A DNA stretch of 64,000 nucleotides from Escarpia spicata (lineage: Eukaryota > Annelida > Polychaeta > Sabellida > Siboglinidae): NCBI GenBank assembly GCA_963995525.1, contig OZ023217.1, positions 186,001-250,000 of the forward strand, given 5' to 3'. The notes below the pieces were generated by a model. The model did no database searches. It was not told where the DNA came from and saw only the letters and a list, made by a program, of their open reading frames with translations. This document shows, one piece after another, positions 12,381 through 26,644 of the stretch (the first letter of the stretch is position 1; each line of letters begins with the position of its first letter). The position numbers and the translations under genes were made by a program.

Positions 12381-15300
12381 CCTCACACCTGCCAGACAGG
12401 GAAACAAGAGGAGAACAACAGACAAACCTCACACCTGCCAGACAGGGAAACAAGAGTGGAACAACAGACAAACCTCACACCTGCCAGACAGGGAAACAAG
12501 AGGAGAACAACAGACAAGCCTCACGCCTGCCAGACAGGGAAATAAGAGGAGAACAACAGACAAGCCTCACGACTGCCAGACAGGGAAATAAGAGGAGAAC
12601 AACAGACAAGCCTCACACCTGCCAGACATGGAAACAAGAGTGGAACAACAGACAAACCTCACCCCTGCCAGACAGGGAAACAAGAGGAGAACAACAGACA
12701 AGCCTCACGCCTGCCAGACAGGGAAATAAGAGGAGAACAACAGACAAGCCTCACACCTGCCAGACAGGGAAACAAGAGTTGAACAACAGACAAGCCTCAC
12801 ACCTGCCAGACAGGGAAACAAGAGTGAAACAACAGACAAGCCTCACACCTGCCAGACAGGGAAACAAGAGTGAAACAACAGATAAACCTCACGCCTGCCA
12901 GACAGGGAAACAAGAGTGGAACAACAGACAAGCCTCACACCTGCCAGACAGGGAAACAAGAGGAGAACAACAGACAAGCCTCACGCCTGCCAGACAGGGA
13001 AACAAGAGTGGAACAACAGACAAGGCTCACACCTGCCAGACAGGGAAACAAGAGTGGAACAACAGACAAGCCTCACGCCTGCCAGACAGGGAAACAAGAG
13101 GAGAACAACAGACAAGCCTCACACCTGCCAGACAGGGAAACAAGAGGAGAACAACAGACAAGCCTCACACCTGTCAGACAGGGAAACAAGAGTGGAACAA
13201 CAGACAAGCCTCACACCTGCCAGACAGGGAAATAAGAGTGGAACAACAGACAAGGCTCACACCTGCCAGACAGGGAATTAAGAGTGGAACAACAGACAAG
13301 GCTCACACCTGCCAGACAGGGAAACAAGAGTGGAACAACAGACAAGCCTCACACCTGCCAGACAGGGAAATAAGAGTGGAACAACAGACAAGGCTCACAC
13401 CTGCCAGACAGGGAAACAAGAGTGGAACAACAGACAAGCCTCACACCTGCCAGACAGGGAAACAAGAGTGGAACAACAGACAAGGCTCACACCTGCCAGA
13501 CAGGGAAACAAGAGTGGAACAACAGACAAGCCTCACACCTGCCAGACAGGGAAATAAGAGTGGAACAACAGACAAGCCTCACGCCTGCCAGACAGGGAAA
13601 CAAAAGTGGAACAACAGACAAGCCTCACGCCTGCCAGACAGGGAAACAAGAGTGGAACAACAGACAAGCCTCACACCTGCCAGACAGGGAAACAAGAGGA
13701 GAACAACAGACAAGCCTCACACCTGCCAGACAGGGAAACAAGAGTGGAACAACAGACAAGCCTCACACCTGCCAGACAGGGAAACAAGAGTGGAACAACA
13801 GACAAGCCTTACGCCTGCCACATAGGGAAAAAAGAGTGGAACAACAGACAAGCCTCACGCCTGCCAGACAGGGAAACAAGAGTGGAACAACAGATAAACC
13901 TCACGCCTGCCAGACAGGGAAACAAGAGTGGAACAACAGACAAGCCTCACACCTGCCAGACAGGGAAACAAGAGGAGAACAACAGACAAGCCTCACGCCT
14001 GCCAGACAGGGAAACAAGAGTGGAACAACATACAAGGCTCACACCTGCCAGACAGGGAAACAAGAGTGGAACAACAGACAAGCCTCACGCCTGCCAGACA
14101 GGGAAACAAGAGGAGAACAACAGACAAGCCTCACACCTGCCAGACAGGGAAACAAGAGGAGAACAACAGACAAGCCTCACACCTGCCAGACAGGGAAACA
14201 AGAGTGGAACAACAGACAAGCCTCACACCTGCCAGACAGGGAAATAAGAGTGGAACAACAGACAAGGCTCACACCTGCCAGACAGGGAAACAAGAGTGGA
14301 ACAACAGACAAGCCTCACACCTGCCAGACAGGGAAATAAGAGTGGAACAACAGACAAGCCTCACACCTGTCAGACAGGGAAATAAGAGTGGAACAACAGA
14401 CAAGCCTCACACCTGCCAGACAGGGAAACAAGAGTGGAACAACAGACAAGCCTCACACCTGCCAGACAGGTAAATAAGAGTGGAACAACAGATAAGCCTC
14501 ACACCTGCCAGACAGGGAAACAAGAGTGGAACAACAGACAAGCCTCACACCTGCCAGACAGGGAAACAAGAGTGGAACAACAGACAAGCCTCACACCTGC
14601 CAGACAGGGAAACAAGAGTGGAACAACAGACAAGCCTCACACCTGACATACAGGGAAGCAAGAGTGGAACAACAGACAAGCCTCACACCTGCCAGACAGG
14701 GAAACAAGAGTGGAACAACAGACAAGCCTCACACCTGCCAGACAGGGAAACAAGAGTGGAACAACAGACAAGCCACACACCTGCCAGACAGGGAAACAAG
14801 AGTGGAACAACAGATAAGCCTCACGCCTGCCAGACAGGGAAACAAAAGTGGAACAACAGACAAGCCTCACGCCTGCCAGACAGGGAAACAAGAGTGGAAC
14901 AACAGACAAGCCTCACGCCTGCCAGACAGGGAAACAAGAGTGGAACAACAGACAAGCATCACGCCTGCCAAACAGGGAAACAAGAGTGGAACAACAGACA
15001 AGCCTCACACCTGCCAGACAGGGAAACAAGAGTGGAACAACAGACAAGCCTCACGTCTGCCAGACAGGGAAACAAGAGGAGAACAACAGACAAGCCTCAC
15101 ACCTGCCAGACAGGGAAACAAGAGGAGAACAACAGACAAGCCTCACACCTGCCAGACAGGGAAACAAGAGTGGAACAACAGACAAGCCTCACACCTGCCA
15201 GACAGGGAAATAAGAGTGGAACAACAGACAAGGCTCACACCTGCCAGACAGGGAAACAAGAGTGGAACAACAGACAAGCCTCACACCTGCCAGACAGGGA

Positions 15301-18300
15301 AATAAGAGTGGAACAACAGACAAGCCTCACACCTGCCAGACAGGGAAATAAGAGTGGAACAACAGACAAGCCTCACACCTGCCAGACAGGGAAACAAGAG
15401 TGGAACAACAGACAAGCCTCACACCTGCCAGACAGGGAAATAAGAGTGGAACAACAGATAAGCCTCACACCTGCCAGACAGGGAAACAAGAGTGGAACAA
15501 CAGACAAGCCTCACACCTGCCAAACAGGGAAATAAGAGTGGAACAACAGACAAGCCTCACACCTGCCAGACAGGGAAACAAGAGGAGAACAACAGACAAA
15601 CCTCACACCTGCCAGACAGGGAAACAAGAGTGGAACAACAGACAAACCTCACACCTGCCAGACAGGGAAACAAGAGGAGAACAACAGACAAACCTCACAC
15701 CTGCCAGACAGGGAAACAAGAGTGGAACAACAGACAAACCTCACACCTGCCAGACAGGGAAACAAGAGGAGAACAACAGACAAGCCTCACGCCTGCCAGA
15801 CAGGGAAATAAGAGGAGAACAACAGACAAGCCTCACGACTGCCAGACAGGGAAATAAGAGGAGAACAACAGACAAGCCTCACACCTGCCAGACATGGAAA
15901 CAAGAGTGGAACAACAGACAAACCTCACCCCTGCCAGACAGGGAAACAAGAGGAGAACAACAGACAAGCCTCACGCCTGCCAGACAGGGAAATAAGAGGA
16001 GAACAACAGACAAGCCTCACACCTGCCAGACAGGGAAACAAGAGTGGAACAACAGACAAGCCTCACACCTGCCAGACAGGGAAACAAGAGTGAAACAACA
16101 GACAAGCCTCACACCTGCCAGACAGGGAAACAAGAGTGAAACAACAGATAAACCTCACGCCTGCCAGACAGGGAAACAAGAGTGGAACAACAGACAAGCC
16201 TCACACCTGCCAGACAGGGAAACAAGAGGAGAACAACAGACAAGCCTCACGCCTGCCAGACAGGGAAACAAGAGTGGAACAACAGACAAGGCTCACACCT
16301 GCCAGACAGGGAAACAAGAGTGGAACAACAGACAAGCCTCACGCCTGCCAGACAGGGAAACAAGAGGAGAACAACAGACAAGCCTCACACCTGCCAGACA
16401 GGGAAACAAGAGGAGAACAACAGACAAGCCTCACACCTGTCAGACAGGGAAACAAGAGTGGAACAACAGACAAGCCTCACACCTGCCAGACAGGGAAATA
16501 AGAGTGGAACAACAGACAAGGTTCACACCTGCCAGACAGGGAATTAAGAGTGGAACAACAGACAAGGCTCACACCTGCCAGACAGGGAAACAAGAGTGGA
16601 ACAACAGACAAGCCTCACACCTGCCAGACAGGGAAATAAGAGTGGAACAACAGACAAGGCTCACACCTGCCAGACAGGGAAACAAGAGTGGAACAACAGA
16701 CAAGCCTCACACCTGCCAGACAGGGAAACAAGAGTGGAACAACAGACAAGCCTCACACCTGCCAGACAGGGAAATAAGAGTGGAACAACAGACAAGCCTC
16801 ACGCCTGCCAGACAGGGAAACAAAAGTGGAACAACAGACAAGCCTCACGCCTGCCAGACAGGGAAACAAGAGTGGAACAACAGACAAGGCTCACACCTGC
16901 CAGACAGGGAAACAAGAGTGGAACAACAGACAAGCCTCACACCTGCCAGACAGGGAAATAAGAGTGGAACAACAGACAAGCCTCACGCCTGCCAGACAGG
17001 GAAACAAAAGTGGAACAACAGACAAGCCTCACGCCTGCCAGACAGGGAAACAAGAGTGGAACAACAGACAAGCCTCACACCTGCCAGACAGGGAAACAAG
17101 AGGAGAACAACAGACAAGCCTCACACCTGCCAGACAGGGAAACAAGAGTGGAACAACAGACAAGCCTCACACCTGCCAGACAGGGAAACAAGAGTGGAAC
17201 AACAGACAAGCCTCACGCCTGCCACATAGGGAAAAAAGAGTGGAACAACAGACAAGCCTCACGCCTGCCAGACAGGGAAACAAGAGTGGAACAACAGACA
17301 AGCCTCACGCCTGCCAGACAGGGAAACAAGAGTGGAACAACAGACAAGCCTCACACCTGCCAGACAGGGAAACAAGAGTGGAACAACAGACAAGCCTCAC
17401 ACCTGCCAGACAGGGAAACAAGAGTGGAACAACAGACAAGCCTCACACCTGCCAGACAGGGAAACAAGAGTGGAACAACAGACAAGCCTCACACCTGCCA
17501 GACAGGGAAACAAGAGTGGAACAACAGACAAGCCTCACACCTGCCAGACAGGGAAACAAGAGTGGAACAACATACAAGCCTCACACCTGCCAGACAGGGA
17601 AACAAGAGTGGAACAACAGACAAGCCTCACGCCTGCCAGATAGGGAAAAAAGAGTGGAACAACAGACAAGCCTCACGCCTGCCAGACAGGGAAACAAAAG
17701 TGGAACAACAGACAAGCCTCACGCCTGCCAAACAGGGAAATAAGAGTGGAACAACAGACAAGCCTCACGCCTGCCAGACAGGGAAACAAGAGTGGAACAA
17801 CAGACAAGCCTCACACCTGCCAGACAGGGAAACAAGAGTGGAACAACAGACAAGCCTCACACCTGCCAGACAGGGAAACAAGAGTGGAACAACAGACAAG
17901 CCTCACACCTGCCAGACAGGGAAACTAGAGTGGAACAACAGACAAGCCTCACACCTGCCAGACAGGGAAACAAGAGTGGAACAACAAACAAGCCTCACAC
18001 CTGCCAGACAGGGAAACAAGAGTGGAACAACAGACAAGCCTCACACCTGCCAGACAGGGAAACAAGAGTGGAACAACAGACAAGCCTCACGCCTGCCACA
18101 CAGGGAAACAAGAGTGGAACAACAGACAAGCCTCACACCTGCCAGACAGGGAAACAAGAGTGGAACAACAGACAAGCCTCACGCCTGCCACACAGGGAAA
18201 CAAGAGTGGAACAACAGACAAGCCTCACACCTGCCAGACAGGGAAACAAGAGTGGAACAACATACAAGCCTCATGCCTGCCAGACAGGGAAACAAGAGTG

Positions 18301-19678
18301 GAACAATAGACAAGCCTCACGCCTGCCAGACAGGGAAACAAGAGGAGAACAATAGACAAGGCTCACACCTGCCAGACAGGGAAACAAGAGTGGAACAACA
18401 GACAAGCCTCACACCTGCCAAACAGGAAAACAAGAGTGGAACAACAGACAAGCCTCACGCCTGCCAGACAGGGAAACAAGAGGAGAACAACAGACAAGCC
18501 TCACACCTGCCAGACAGGGAAACAAGAGGAGAACAACAGACAAGCCTCACACCTGCCAGACAGGGAAACAAGAGTGGAACAACAGACAAACCTCACCCCT
18601 GCCAGACAGGGAAACAAGAGGAGAACAACAGACAAGCCTCACGCCTGCCAGACAGGGAAATAAGAGGAGAACAACAGACAAGCCTCACACCTGCCAGACA
18701 GGGAAACAAGAGTGGAACAACAGACAAGCCTCACACCTGCCAGACAGGGAAACAAGAGTGAAACAACAGACAAGCCTCACACCTGCCAGACAGGGAAACA
18801 AGAGTGAAACAACAGATAAACCTCACGCCTGCCAGACAGGGAAACAAGAGTGGAACAACAGACAAGCCTCACACCTGCCAGACAGGGAAACAAGAGGAGA
18901 ACAACAGACAAGCCTCACGCCTGCCAGACAGGGAAACAAGAGTGGAACAACAGACAAGGCTCACACCTGCCAGACAGGGAAACAAGAGTGGAACAACAGA
19001 CAAGCCTCACGCCTGCCAGACAGGGAAACAAGAGGAGAACAACAGACAAGCCTCACACCTGCCAGACAGGGAAACAAGAGGAGAACAACAGACAAGCCTC
19101 ACACCTGTCAGACAGGGAAACAAGAGTGGAACAACAGACAAGCCTCACACCTGCCAGACAGGGAAATAAGAGTGGAACAACAGACAAGGTTCACACCTGC
19201 CAGACAGGGAATTAAGAGTGGAACAACAGACAAGGCTCACACCTGCCAGACAGGGAAACAAGAGTGGAACAACAGACAAGCCTCACACCTGCCAGACAGG
19301 GAAATAAGAGTGGAACAACAGACAAGGCTCACACCTGCCAGACAGGGAAACAAGAGTGGAACAACAGACAAGCCTCACACCTGCCAGACAGGGAAACAAG
19401 AGTGGAACAACAGACAAGCCTCACACCTGCCAGACAGGGAAATAAGAGTGGAACAACAGACAAGCCTCACGCCTGCCAGACAGGGAAACAAAAGTGGAAC
19501 AACAGACAAGCCTCACGCCTGCCAGACAGGGAAACAAGAGTGGAACAACAGACAAGCCTCACACCTGCCAGACAGGGAAACAAGAGTGGAACAACAGACA
19601 AGCCTCACGCCTGCCACACAGGGAAACAAGAGTGGAACAACAGACAAGCCTCACACCTGCCAGACAGGGAAACAAGAG
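12381..19678 (+). repeat. 7,268-bp tandem duplication, copy 2
   Basis: This repeats 5,113-12,410 in the same order, including the unusual GGGAATTAAG, CTTACGCCTGCCACATAGG and AGCAAGAG monomers. Its terminal part (16,159-19,556) was then used as template for the 3,542-bp copy that begins at 19,701, only 23 bases beyond the end of this unit. Confidence 0.9.
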
Positions 19679-19700
19679 TGGAACAACATACAAGCCTCAT
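19557..19700 (+). repeat. 144-bp junction between two copy series
   Basis: This short interval carries CACGCCTGCCACACAGG and then GAACAACATACAAGCCTCATGCC, an order found inside the units near 18.1-18.3 kb. Here it joins the end of the 3,542-bp copy A (19,556) to the start of copy B (19,701). It also holds the right limit of the 7,268-bp duplication (19,678). It looks like the trace of an out-of-register exchange. Confidence 0.7.
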
Positions 19701-22700
19701 GCCTGCCAGACAGGGAAACAAGAGTGGAACAACAGACAAGCCTCACACCTGCCAGACAGGGAAACAAGAGGAGAACAACAGACAAGCCTCACGCCTGCCA
19801 GACAGGGAAACAAGAGTGGAACAACAGACAAGGCTCACACCTGCCAGACAGGGAAACAAGAGTGGAACAACAGACAAGCCTCACGCCTGCCAGACAGGGA
19901 AACAAGAGGAGAACAACAGACAAGCCTCACACCTGCCAGACAGGGAAACAAGAGGAGAACAACAGACAAGCCTCACACCTGTCAGACAGGGAAACAAGAG
20001 TGGAACAACAGACAAGCCTCACACCTGCCAGACAGGGAAATAAGAGTGGAACAACAGACAAGGTTCACACCTGCCAGACAGGGAATTAAGAGTGGAACAA
20101 CAGACAAGGCTCACACCTGCCAGACAGGGAAACAAGAGTGGAACAACAGACAAGCCTCACACCTGCCAGACAGGGAAATAAGAGTGGAACAACAGACAAG
20201 GCTCACACCTGCCAGACAGGGAAACAAGAGTGGAACAACAGACAAGCCTCACACCTGCCAGACAGGGAAACAAGAGTGGAACAACAGACAAGCCTCACAC
20301 CTGCCAGACAGGGAAATAAGAGTGGAACAACAGACAAGCCTCACGCCTGCCAGACAGGGAAACAAAAGTGGAACAACAGACAAGCCTCACGCCTGCCAGA
20401 CAGGGAAACAAGAGTGGAACAACAGACAAGGCTCACACCTGCCAGACAGGGAAACAAGAGTGGAACAACAGACAAGCCTCACACCTGCCAGACAGGGAAA
20501 TAAGAGTGGAACAACAGACAAGCCTCACGCCTGCCAGACAGGGAAACAAAAGTGGAACAACAGACAAGCCTCACGCCTGCCAGACAGGGAAACAAGAGTG
20601 GAACAACAGACAAGCCTCACACCTGCCAGACAGGGAAACAAGAGGAGAACAACAGACAAGCCTCACACCTGCCAGACAGGGAAACAAGAGTGGAACAACA
20701 GACAAGCCTCACACCTGCCAGACAGGGAAACAAGAGTGGAACAACAGACAAGCCTCACGCCTGCCACATAGGGAAAAAAGAGTGGAACAACAGACAAGCC
20801 TCACGCCTGCCAGACAGGGAAACAAGAGTGGAACAACAGACAAGCCTCACGCCTGCCAGACAGGGAAACAAGAGTGGAACAACAGACAAGCCTCACACCT
20901 GCCAGACAGGGAAACAAGAGTGGAACAACAGACAAGCCTCACACCTGCCAGACAGGGAAACAAGAGTGGAACAACAGACAAGCCTCACACCTGCCAGACA
21001 GGGAAACAAGAGTGGAACAACAGACAAGCCTCACACCTGCCAGACAGGGAAACAAGAGTGGAACAACAGACAAGCCTCACACCTGCCAGACAGGGAAACA
21101 AGAGTGGAACAACATACAAGCCTCACACCTGCCAGACAGGGAAACAAGAGTGGAACAACAGACAAGCCTCACGCCTGCCAGATAGGGAAAAAAGAGTGGA
21201 ACAACAGACAAGCCTCACGCCTGCCAGACAGGGAAACAAAAGTGGAACAACAGACAAGCCTCACGCCTGCCAAACAGGGAAATAAGAGTGGAACAACAGA
21301 CAAGCCTCACGCCTGCCAGACAGGGAAACAAGAGTGGAACAACAGACAAGCCTCACACCTGCCAGACAGGGAAACAAGAGTGGAACAACAGACAAGCCTC
21401 ACACCTGCCAGACAGGGAAACAAGAGTGGAACAACAGACAAGCCTCACACCTGCCAGACAGGGAAACTAGAGTGGAACAACAGACAAGCCTCACACCTGC
21501 CAGACAGGGAAACAAGAGTGGAACAACAAACAAGCCTCACACCTGCCAGACAGGGAAACAAGAGTGGAACAACAGACAAGCCTCACACCTGCCAGACAGG
21601 GAAACAAGAGTGGAACAACAGACAAGCCTCACGCCTGCCACACAGGGAAACAAGAGTGGAACAACAGACAAGCCTCACACCTGCCAGACAGGGAAACAAG
21701 AGTGGAACAACAGACAAGCCTCACGCCTGCCACACAGGGAAACAAGAGTGGAACAACAGACAAGCCTCACACCTGCCAGACAGGGAAACAAGAGTGGAAC
21801 AACATACAAGCCTCATGCCTGCCAGACAGGGAAACAAGAGTGGAACAATAGACAAGCCTCACGCCTGCCAGACAGGGAAACAAGAGGAGAACAATAGACA
21901 AGGCTCACACCTGCCAGACAGGGAAACAAGAGTGGAACAACAGACAAGCCTCACACCTGCCAAACAGGAAAACAAGAGTGGAACAACAGACAAGCCTCAC
22001 GCCTGCCAGACAGGGAAACAAGAGGAGAACAACAGACAAGCCTCACACCTGCCAGACAGGGAAACAAGAGGAGAACAACAGACAAGCCTCACACCTGCCA
22101 GACAGGGAAACAAGAGTGGAACAACAGACAAACCTCACCCCTGCCAGACAGGGAAACAAGAGGAGAACAACAGACAAGCCTCACGCCTGCCAGACAGGGA
22201 AATAAGAGGAGAACAACAGACAAGCCTCACACCTGCCAGACAGGGAAACAAGAGTGGAACAACAGACAAGCCTCACACCTGCCAGACAGGGAAACAAGAG
22301 TGAAACAACAGACAAGCCTCACACCTGCCAGACAGGGAAACAAGAGTGAAACAACAGATAAACCTCACGCCTGCCAGACAGGGAAACAAGAGTGGAACAA
22401 CAGACAAGCCTCACACCTGCCAGACAGGGAAACAAGAGGAGAACAACAGACAAGCCTCACGCCTGCCAGACAGGGAAACAAGAGTGGAACAACAGACAAG
22501 GCTCACACCTGCCAGACAGGGAAACAAGAGTGGAACAACAGACAAGCCTCACGCCTGCCAGACAGGGAAACAAGAGGAGAACAACAGACAAGCCTCACAC
22601 CTGCCAGACAGGGAAACAAGAGGAGAACAACAGACAAGCCTCACACCTGTCAGACAGGGAAACAAGAGTGGAACAACAGACAAGCCTCACACCTGCCAGA

Positions 22701-23098
22701 CAGGGAAATAAGAGTGGAACAACAGACAAGGTTCACACCTGCCAGACAGGGAATTAAGAGTGGAACAACAGACAAGGCTCACACCTGCCAGACAGGGAAA
22801 CAAGAGTGGAACAACAGACAAGCCTCACACCTGCCAGACAGGGAAATAAGAGTGGAACAACAGACAAGGCTCACACCTGCCAGACAGGGAAACAAGAGTG
22901 GAACAACAGACAAGCCTCACACCTGCCAGACAGGGAAACAAGAGTGGAACAACAGACAAGCCTCACACCTGCCAGACAGGGAAATAAGAGTGGAACAACA
23001 GACAAGCCTCACGCCTGCCAGACAGGGAAACAAAAGTGGAACAACAGACAAGCCTCACGCCTGCCAGACAGGGAAACAAGAGTGGAACAACAGACAAG
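19701..23098 (+). repeat. Copy of 16,159-19,556 (offset 3,542 bp, 77 monomers)
   Basis: All 3,398 bp follow the order of variants seen 3,542 bp upstream, with no difference seen. The left limit is 16,158/19,700 (TCACGCC against TCATGCC) and the right limit is 19,557/23,099 (GACAAGCC against GACAAGGC). Part of this copy, 19,701-22,116, is present again at 22,369-24,784, giving three successive copies. Confidence 0.88.
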
Positions 23099-24784
23099 GC
23101 TCACACCTGCCAGACAGGGAAACAAGAGTGGAACAACAGACAAGCCTCACACCTGCCAGACAGGGAAATAAGAGTGGAACAACAGACAAGCCTCACGCCT
23201 GCCAGACAGGGAAACAAAAGTGGAACAACAGACAAGCCTCACGCCTGCCAGACAGGGAAACAAGAGTGGAACAACAGACAAGCCTCACACCTGCCAGACA
23301 GGGAAACAAGAGGAGAACAACAGACAAGCCTCACACCTGCCAGACAGGGAAACAAGAGTGGAACAACAGACAAGCCTCACACCTGCCAGACAGGGAAACA
23401 AGAGTGGAACAACAGACAAGCCTCACGCCTGCCACATAGGGAAAAAAGAGTGGAACAACAGACAAGCCTCACGCCTGCCAGACAGGGAAACAAGAGTGGA
23501 ACAACAGACAAGCCTCACGCCTGCCAGACAGGGAAACAAGAGTGGAACAACAGACAAGCCTCACACCTGCCAGACAGGGAAACAAGAGTGGAACAACAGA
23601 CAAGCCTCACACCTGCCAGACAGGGAAACAAGAGTGGAACAACAGACAAGCCTCACACCTGCCAGACAGGGAAACAAGAGTGGAACAACAGACAAGCCTC
23701 ACACCTGCCAGACAGGGAAACAAGAGTGGAACAACAGACAAGCCTCACACCTGCCAGACAGGGAAACAAGAGTGGAACAACATACAAGCCTCACACCTGC
23801 CAGACAGGGAAACAAGAGTGGAACAACAGACAAGCCTCACGCCTGCCAGATAGGGAAAAAAGAGTGGAACAACAGACAAGCCTCACGCCTGCCAGACAGG
23901 GAAACAAAAGTGGAACAACAGACAAGCCTCACGCCTGCCAAACAGGGAAATAAGAGTGGAACAACAGACAAGCCTCACGCCTGCCAGACAGGGAAACAAG
24001 AGTGGAACAACAGACAAGCCTCACACCTGCCAGACAGGGAAACAAGAGTGGAACAACAGACAAGCCTCACACCTGCCAGACAGGGAAACAAGAGTGGAAC
24101 AACAGACAAGCCTCACACCTGCCAGACAGGGAAACTAGAGTGGAACAACAGACAAGCCTCACACCTGCCAGACAGGGAAACAAGAGTGGAACAACAAACA
24201 AGCCTCACACCTGCCAGACAGGGAAACAAGAGTGGAACAACAGACAAGCCTCACACCTGCCAGACAGGGAAACAAGAGTGGAACAACAGACAAGCCTCAC
24301 GCCTGCCACACAGGGAAACAAGAGTGGAACAACAGACAAGCCTCACACCTGCCAGACAGGGAAACAAGAGTGGAACAACAGACAAGCCTCACGCCTGCCA
24401 CACAGGGAAACAAGAGTGGAACAACAGACAAGCCTCACACCTGCCAGACAGGGAAACAAGAGTGGAACAACATACAAGCCTCATGCCTGCCAGACAGGGA
24501 AACAAGAGTGGAACAATAGACAAGCCTCACGCCTGCCAGACAGGGAAACAAGAGGAGAACAATAGACAAGGCTCACACCTGCCAGACAGGGAAACAAGAG
24601 TGGAACAACAGACAAGCCTCACACCTGCCAAACAGGAAAACAAGAGTGGAACAACAGACAAGCCTCACGCCTGCCAGACAGGGAAACAAGAGGAGAACAA
24701 CAGACAAGCCTCACACCTGCCAGACAGGGAAACAAGAGGAGAACAACAGACAAGCCTCACACCTGCCAGACAGGGAAACAAGAG
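22369..24784 (+). repeat. Third successive copy, of 19,701-22,116 (offset 2,668 bp, 58 monomers)
   Basis: The 2,416-bp match ends at 22,117/24,785 (GAGTGG against GAGGAG). The offset of 58 monomers is the same as that of the older internal pair at 8.6-9.6 and 11.3-12.3 kb. The sequence between the second and third copies (22,117-22,368) carries the TCACCCCTGCC and AGATAAACC monomers and belongs to the 3,542-bp copy. Confidence 0.87.
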
Positions 24785-26644
24785 GAGAACAACAGACAAG
24801 CCTCACACCTGCCAGACAGGGAAACAAGAGTGGAACAACAGACAAGCCTCACACCTGCCAGACAGGGAAACAAGAGGAGAACAACAGACAAGCCTCACAC
24901 CTGCCAGACAGGGAAACAAGAGGAGAACAACAGACAAGCCTCACGCCTGCCAGACAGGGAAACAAGAGTGGAACAACAGACAAGCCTCACGCCTGCCAGA
25001 CAGGGAAACAAGAGTGGAACAACAGACAAGCCTCACACCTGCCAGACAGGGAAACAAGAGTGGAACAACAGACAAGCCTCACGCCTGCCAGATAGGGAAA
25101 AAAGAGTGGAACAACAGACAAGCCTCACGCCTGCCAGACAGGGAAACAAGATTGGAACAACAGACAAGCCTCACACCTGCCAGACAGGGAAACAAGAGTG
25201 GAACAACAGACAAGCCTCACACCTGCCAGACAGGGAAACAAGAGTGGAACAACAGACAAGCCTCACACCTGCCAGACAGGGAAACAAGAGTGGAAAAACA
25301 GACAAGCCTCACACCTGCCAGACAGGGAAACAAGAGTGGAACAACAGACAAGCCTCACACCTGCCAGACAGGGAAACAATAGTGGAACAACAGACAAGCC
25401 TCACACCTGCCAGACAGGGAAACAAGAGTGGAACAACAGACAAGCCTCACACCTGCCAGACAGGGAAACAAGAGGAGAACAACAGACAAGCCTCACACCT
25501 GCCAGACAGGGAAACAAGAGTGGAACAACAGACAAGCCTCACACCTGCCAGACAGGGAAACAAGAGTGGAACAACAGACAAGCCTCACGCCTGCCACATA
25601 GGGAAAAAAGAGTGGAACAACAGACAAGCCTCACGCCTGCCAGACAGGGAAACAAGAGTGGAACAACAGACAAGCCTCACGCCTGCTAGACAGGGAAACA
25701 AGAGTGGAACAACAGACAAGCCTCACACCTGCCAGACAGGGAAACAAGAGTGGAACAACAGACAAGCCTCACACATGCCAGACAGGGAAACAAGAGTGGA
25801 ACAACAGACAAGCCTCACACCTGCCAGACAGGGAAACAAGAGTGGAACAACAGACAAGCCTCACACCTGCCAGACAGGGAAACAAGAGTGGAACAACAGA
25901 CAAGCCTCACACCTGCCAGACAGGGAAACAAGAGTGGAACAACAGACAAGCCTCACACCTGCCAGACAGGGAAACAAGAGTGGAACAACATACAAGCCTC
26001 ACACCTGCCAGACAGGGAAACAAGAGTGGAACAACAGACAAGCCTCACGCCTGCCAGACAGGGAAAAAAGAGTGGAACAACAGACAAGCCTCACGCCTGC
26101 CAGACAGGGAAACAAAAGTGGAACAACAGACAAGCCTCACGCCTGCCAAACAGGGAAATAAGAGTGGAACAACAGACAAGCCTCACACCTGCCAGACAGG
26201 GAAACAAGAGTGGAACAGACAAGCCTCACGCCTGCCAGACAGGGAAACAAAAGTGGAACAACAGACAAGCCTCACGCCTGCCAAACAGGGAAATAAGAGT
26301 GGAACAACAGACAAGCCTCACACCTGCCAGACAGGGAAACAAGAGTGGAACAACAGACAAGCCTCACGCCTGCCAGACAGGGAAACAAAAGTGGAACAAC
26401 AGACAAGCCTCACGCCTGCCAGACAGGGAAACAAGAGTGGAACAACAGACAAGCCTCACACCTGCCAGACAGGGAAACAAGAGTGGAACAACAGACAAGC
26501 CTCACACCTGCCAGACAGGGAAACAAGAGTGGAACAACAGACAAACCTCACACCTGCCAGACAGGGAAACAAGAGTGGAACAACAGACAAGCCTCACGCC
26601 TGCCAGACAGGGAAACAAAAGTGGAACAACAGACAAGCCTCACG
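24785..26644 (+). repeat. Transitional stretch between the left and right monomer populations
   Basis: GAGGAG monomers give way to CAGATAGGGAAAAAAG and ACAAAAGTGG types here. About 24,800-25,465 shares rare AAGATTGG and TGGAAAAACAG variants, in the same order, with about 57,770-58,430. The first 43-bp monomer lies at 26,175-26,217, and a CTGCTAGAC monomer at about 25,681. The segment from 26,175 reappears from 32,097 to about 33,307 at an offset of 5,922 bp. Confidence 0.78.
26175..26217 (+). repeat. 43-bp monomer (3-bp deletion), first of five
   Basis: The monomer ends GAGTGGAACA instead of GAGTGGAACAACA, a loss of one ACA/AAC triplet in a short triplet-like tract, so replication slippage is the likely cause. 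It is preceded by a GGGAAATAAG monomer and followed by ACAAAAGTGG and CCAAACAGGG monomers, the context shared by all five 43-bp monomers. It shifts the array register by -3. Confidence 0.93.

Noticed and set aside
23220..25382. Longest forward open frame (720 codons) and many other forward frames as repetitive protein genes
   Set aside because: The consensus has no stop in any forward frame, so open frames are expected by construction. Most start at GTG, overlap in all three frames, end at common variants, and no frame stays open across the array. No promoter, signal sequence, intron boundary or domain is seen.
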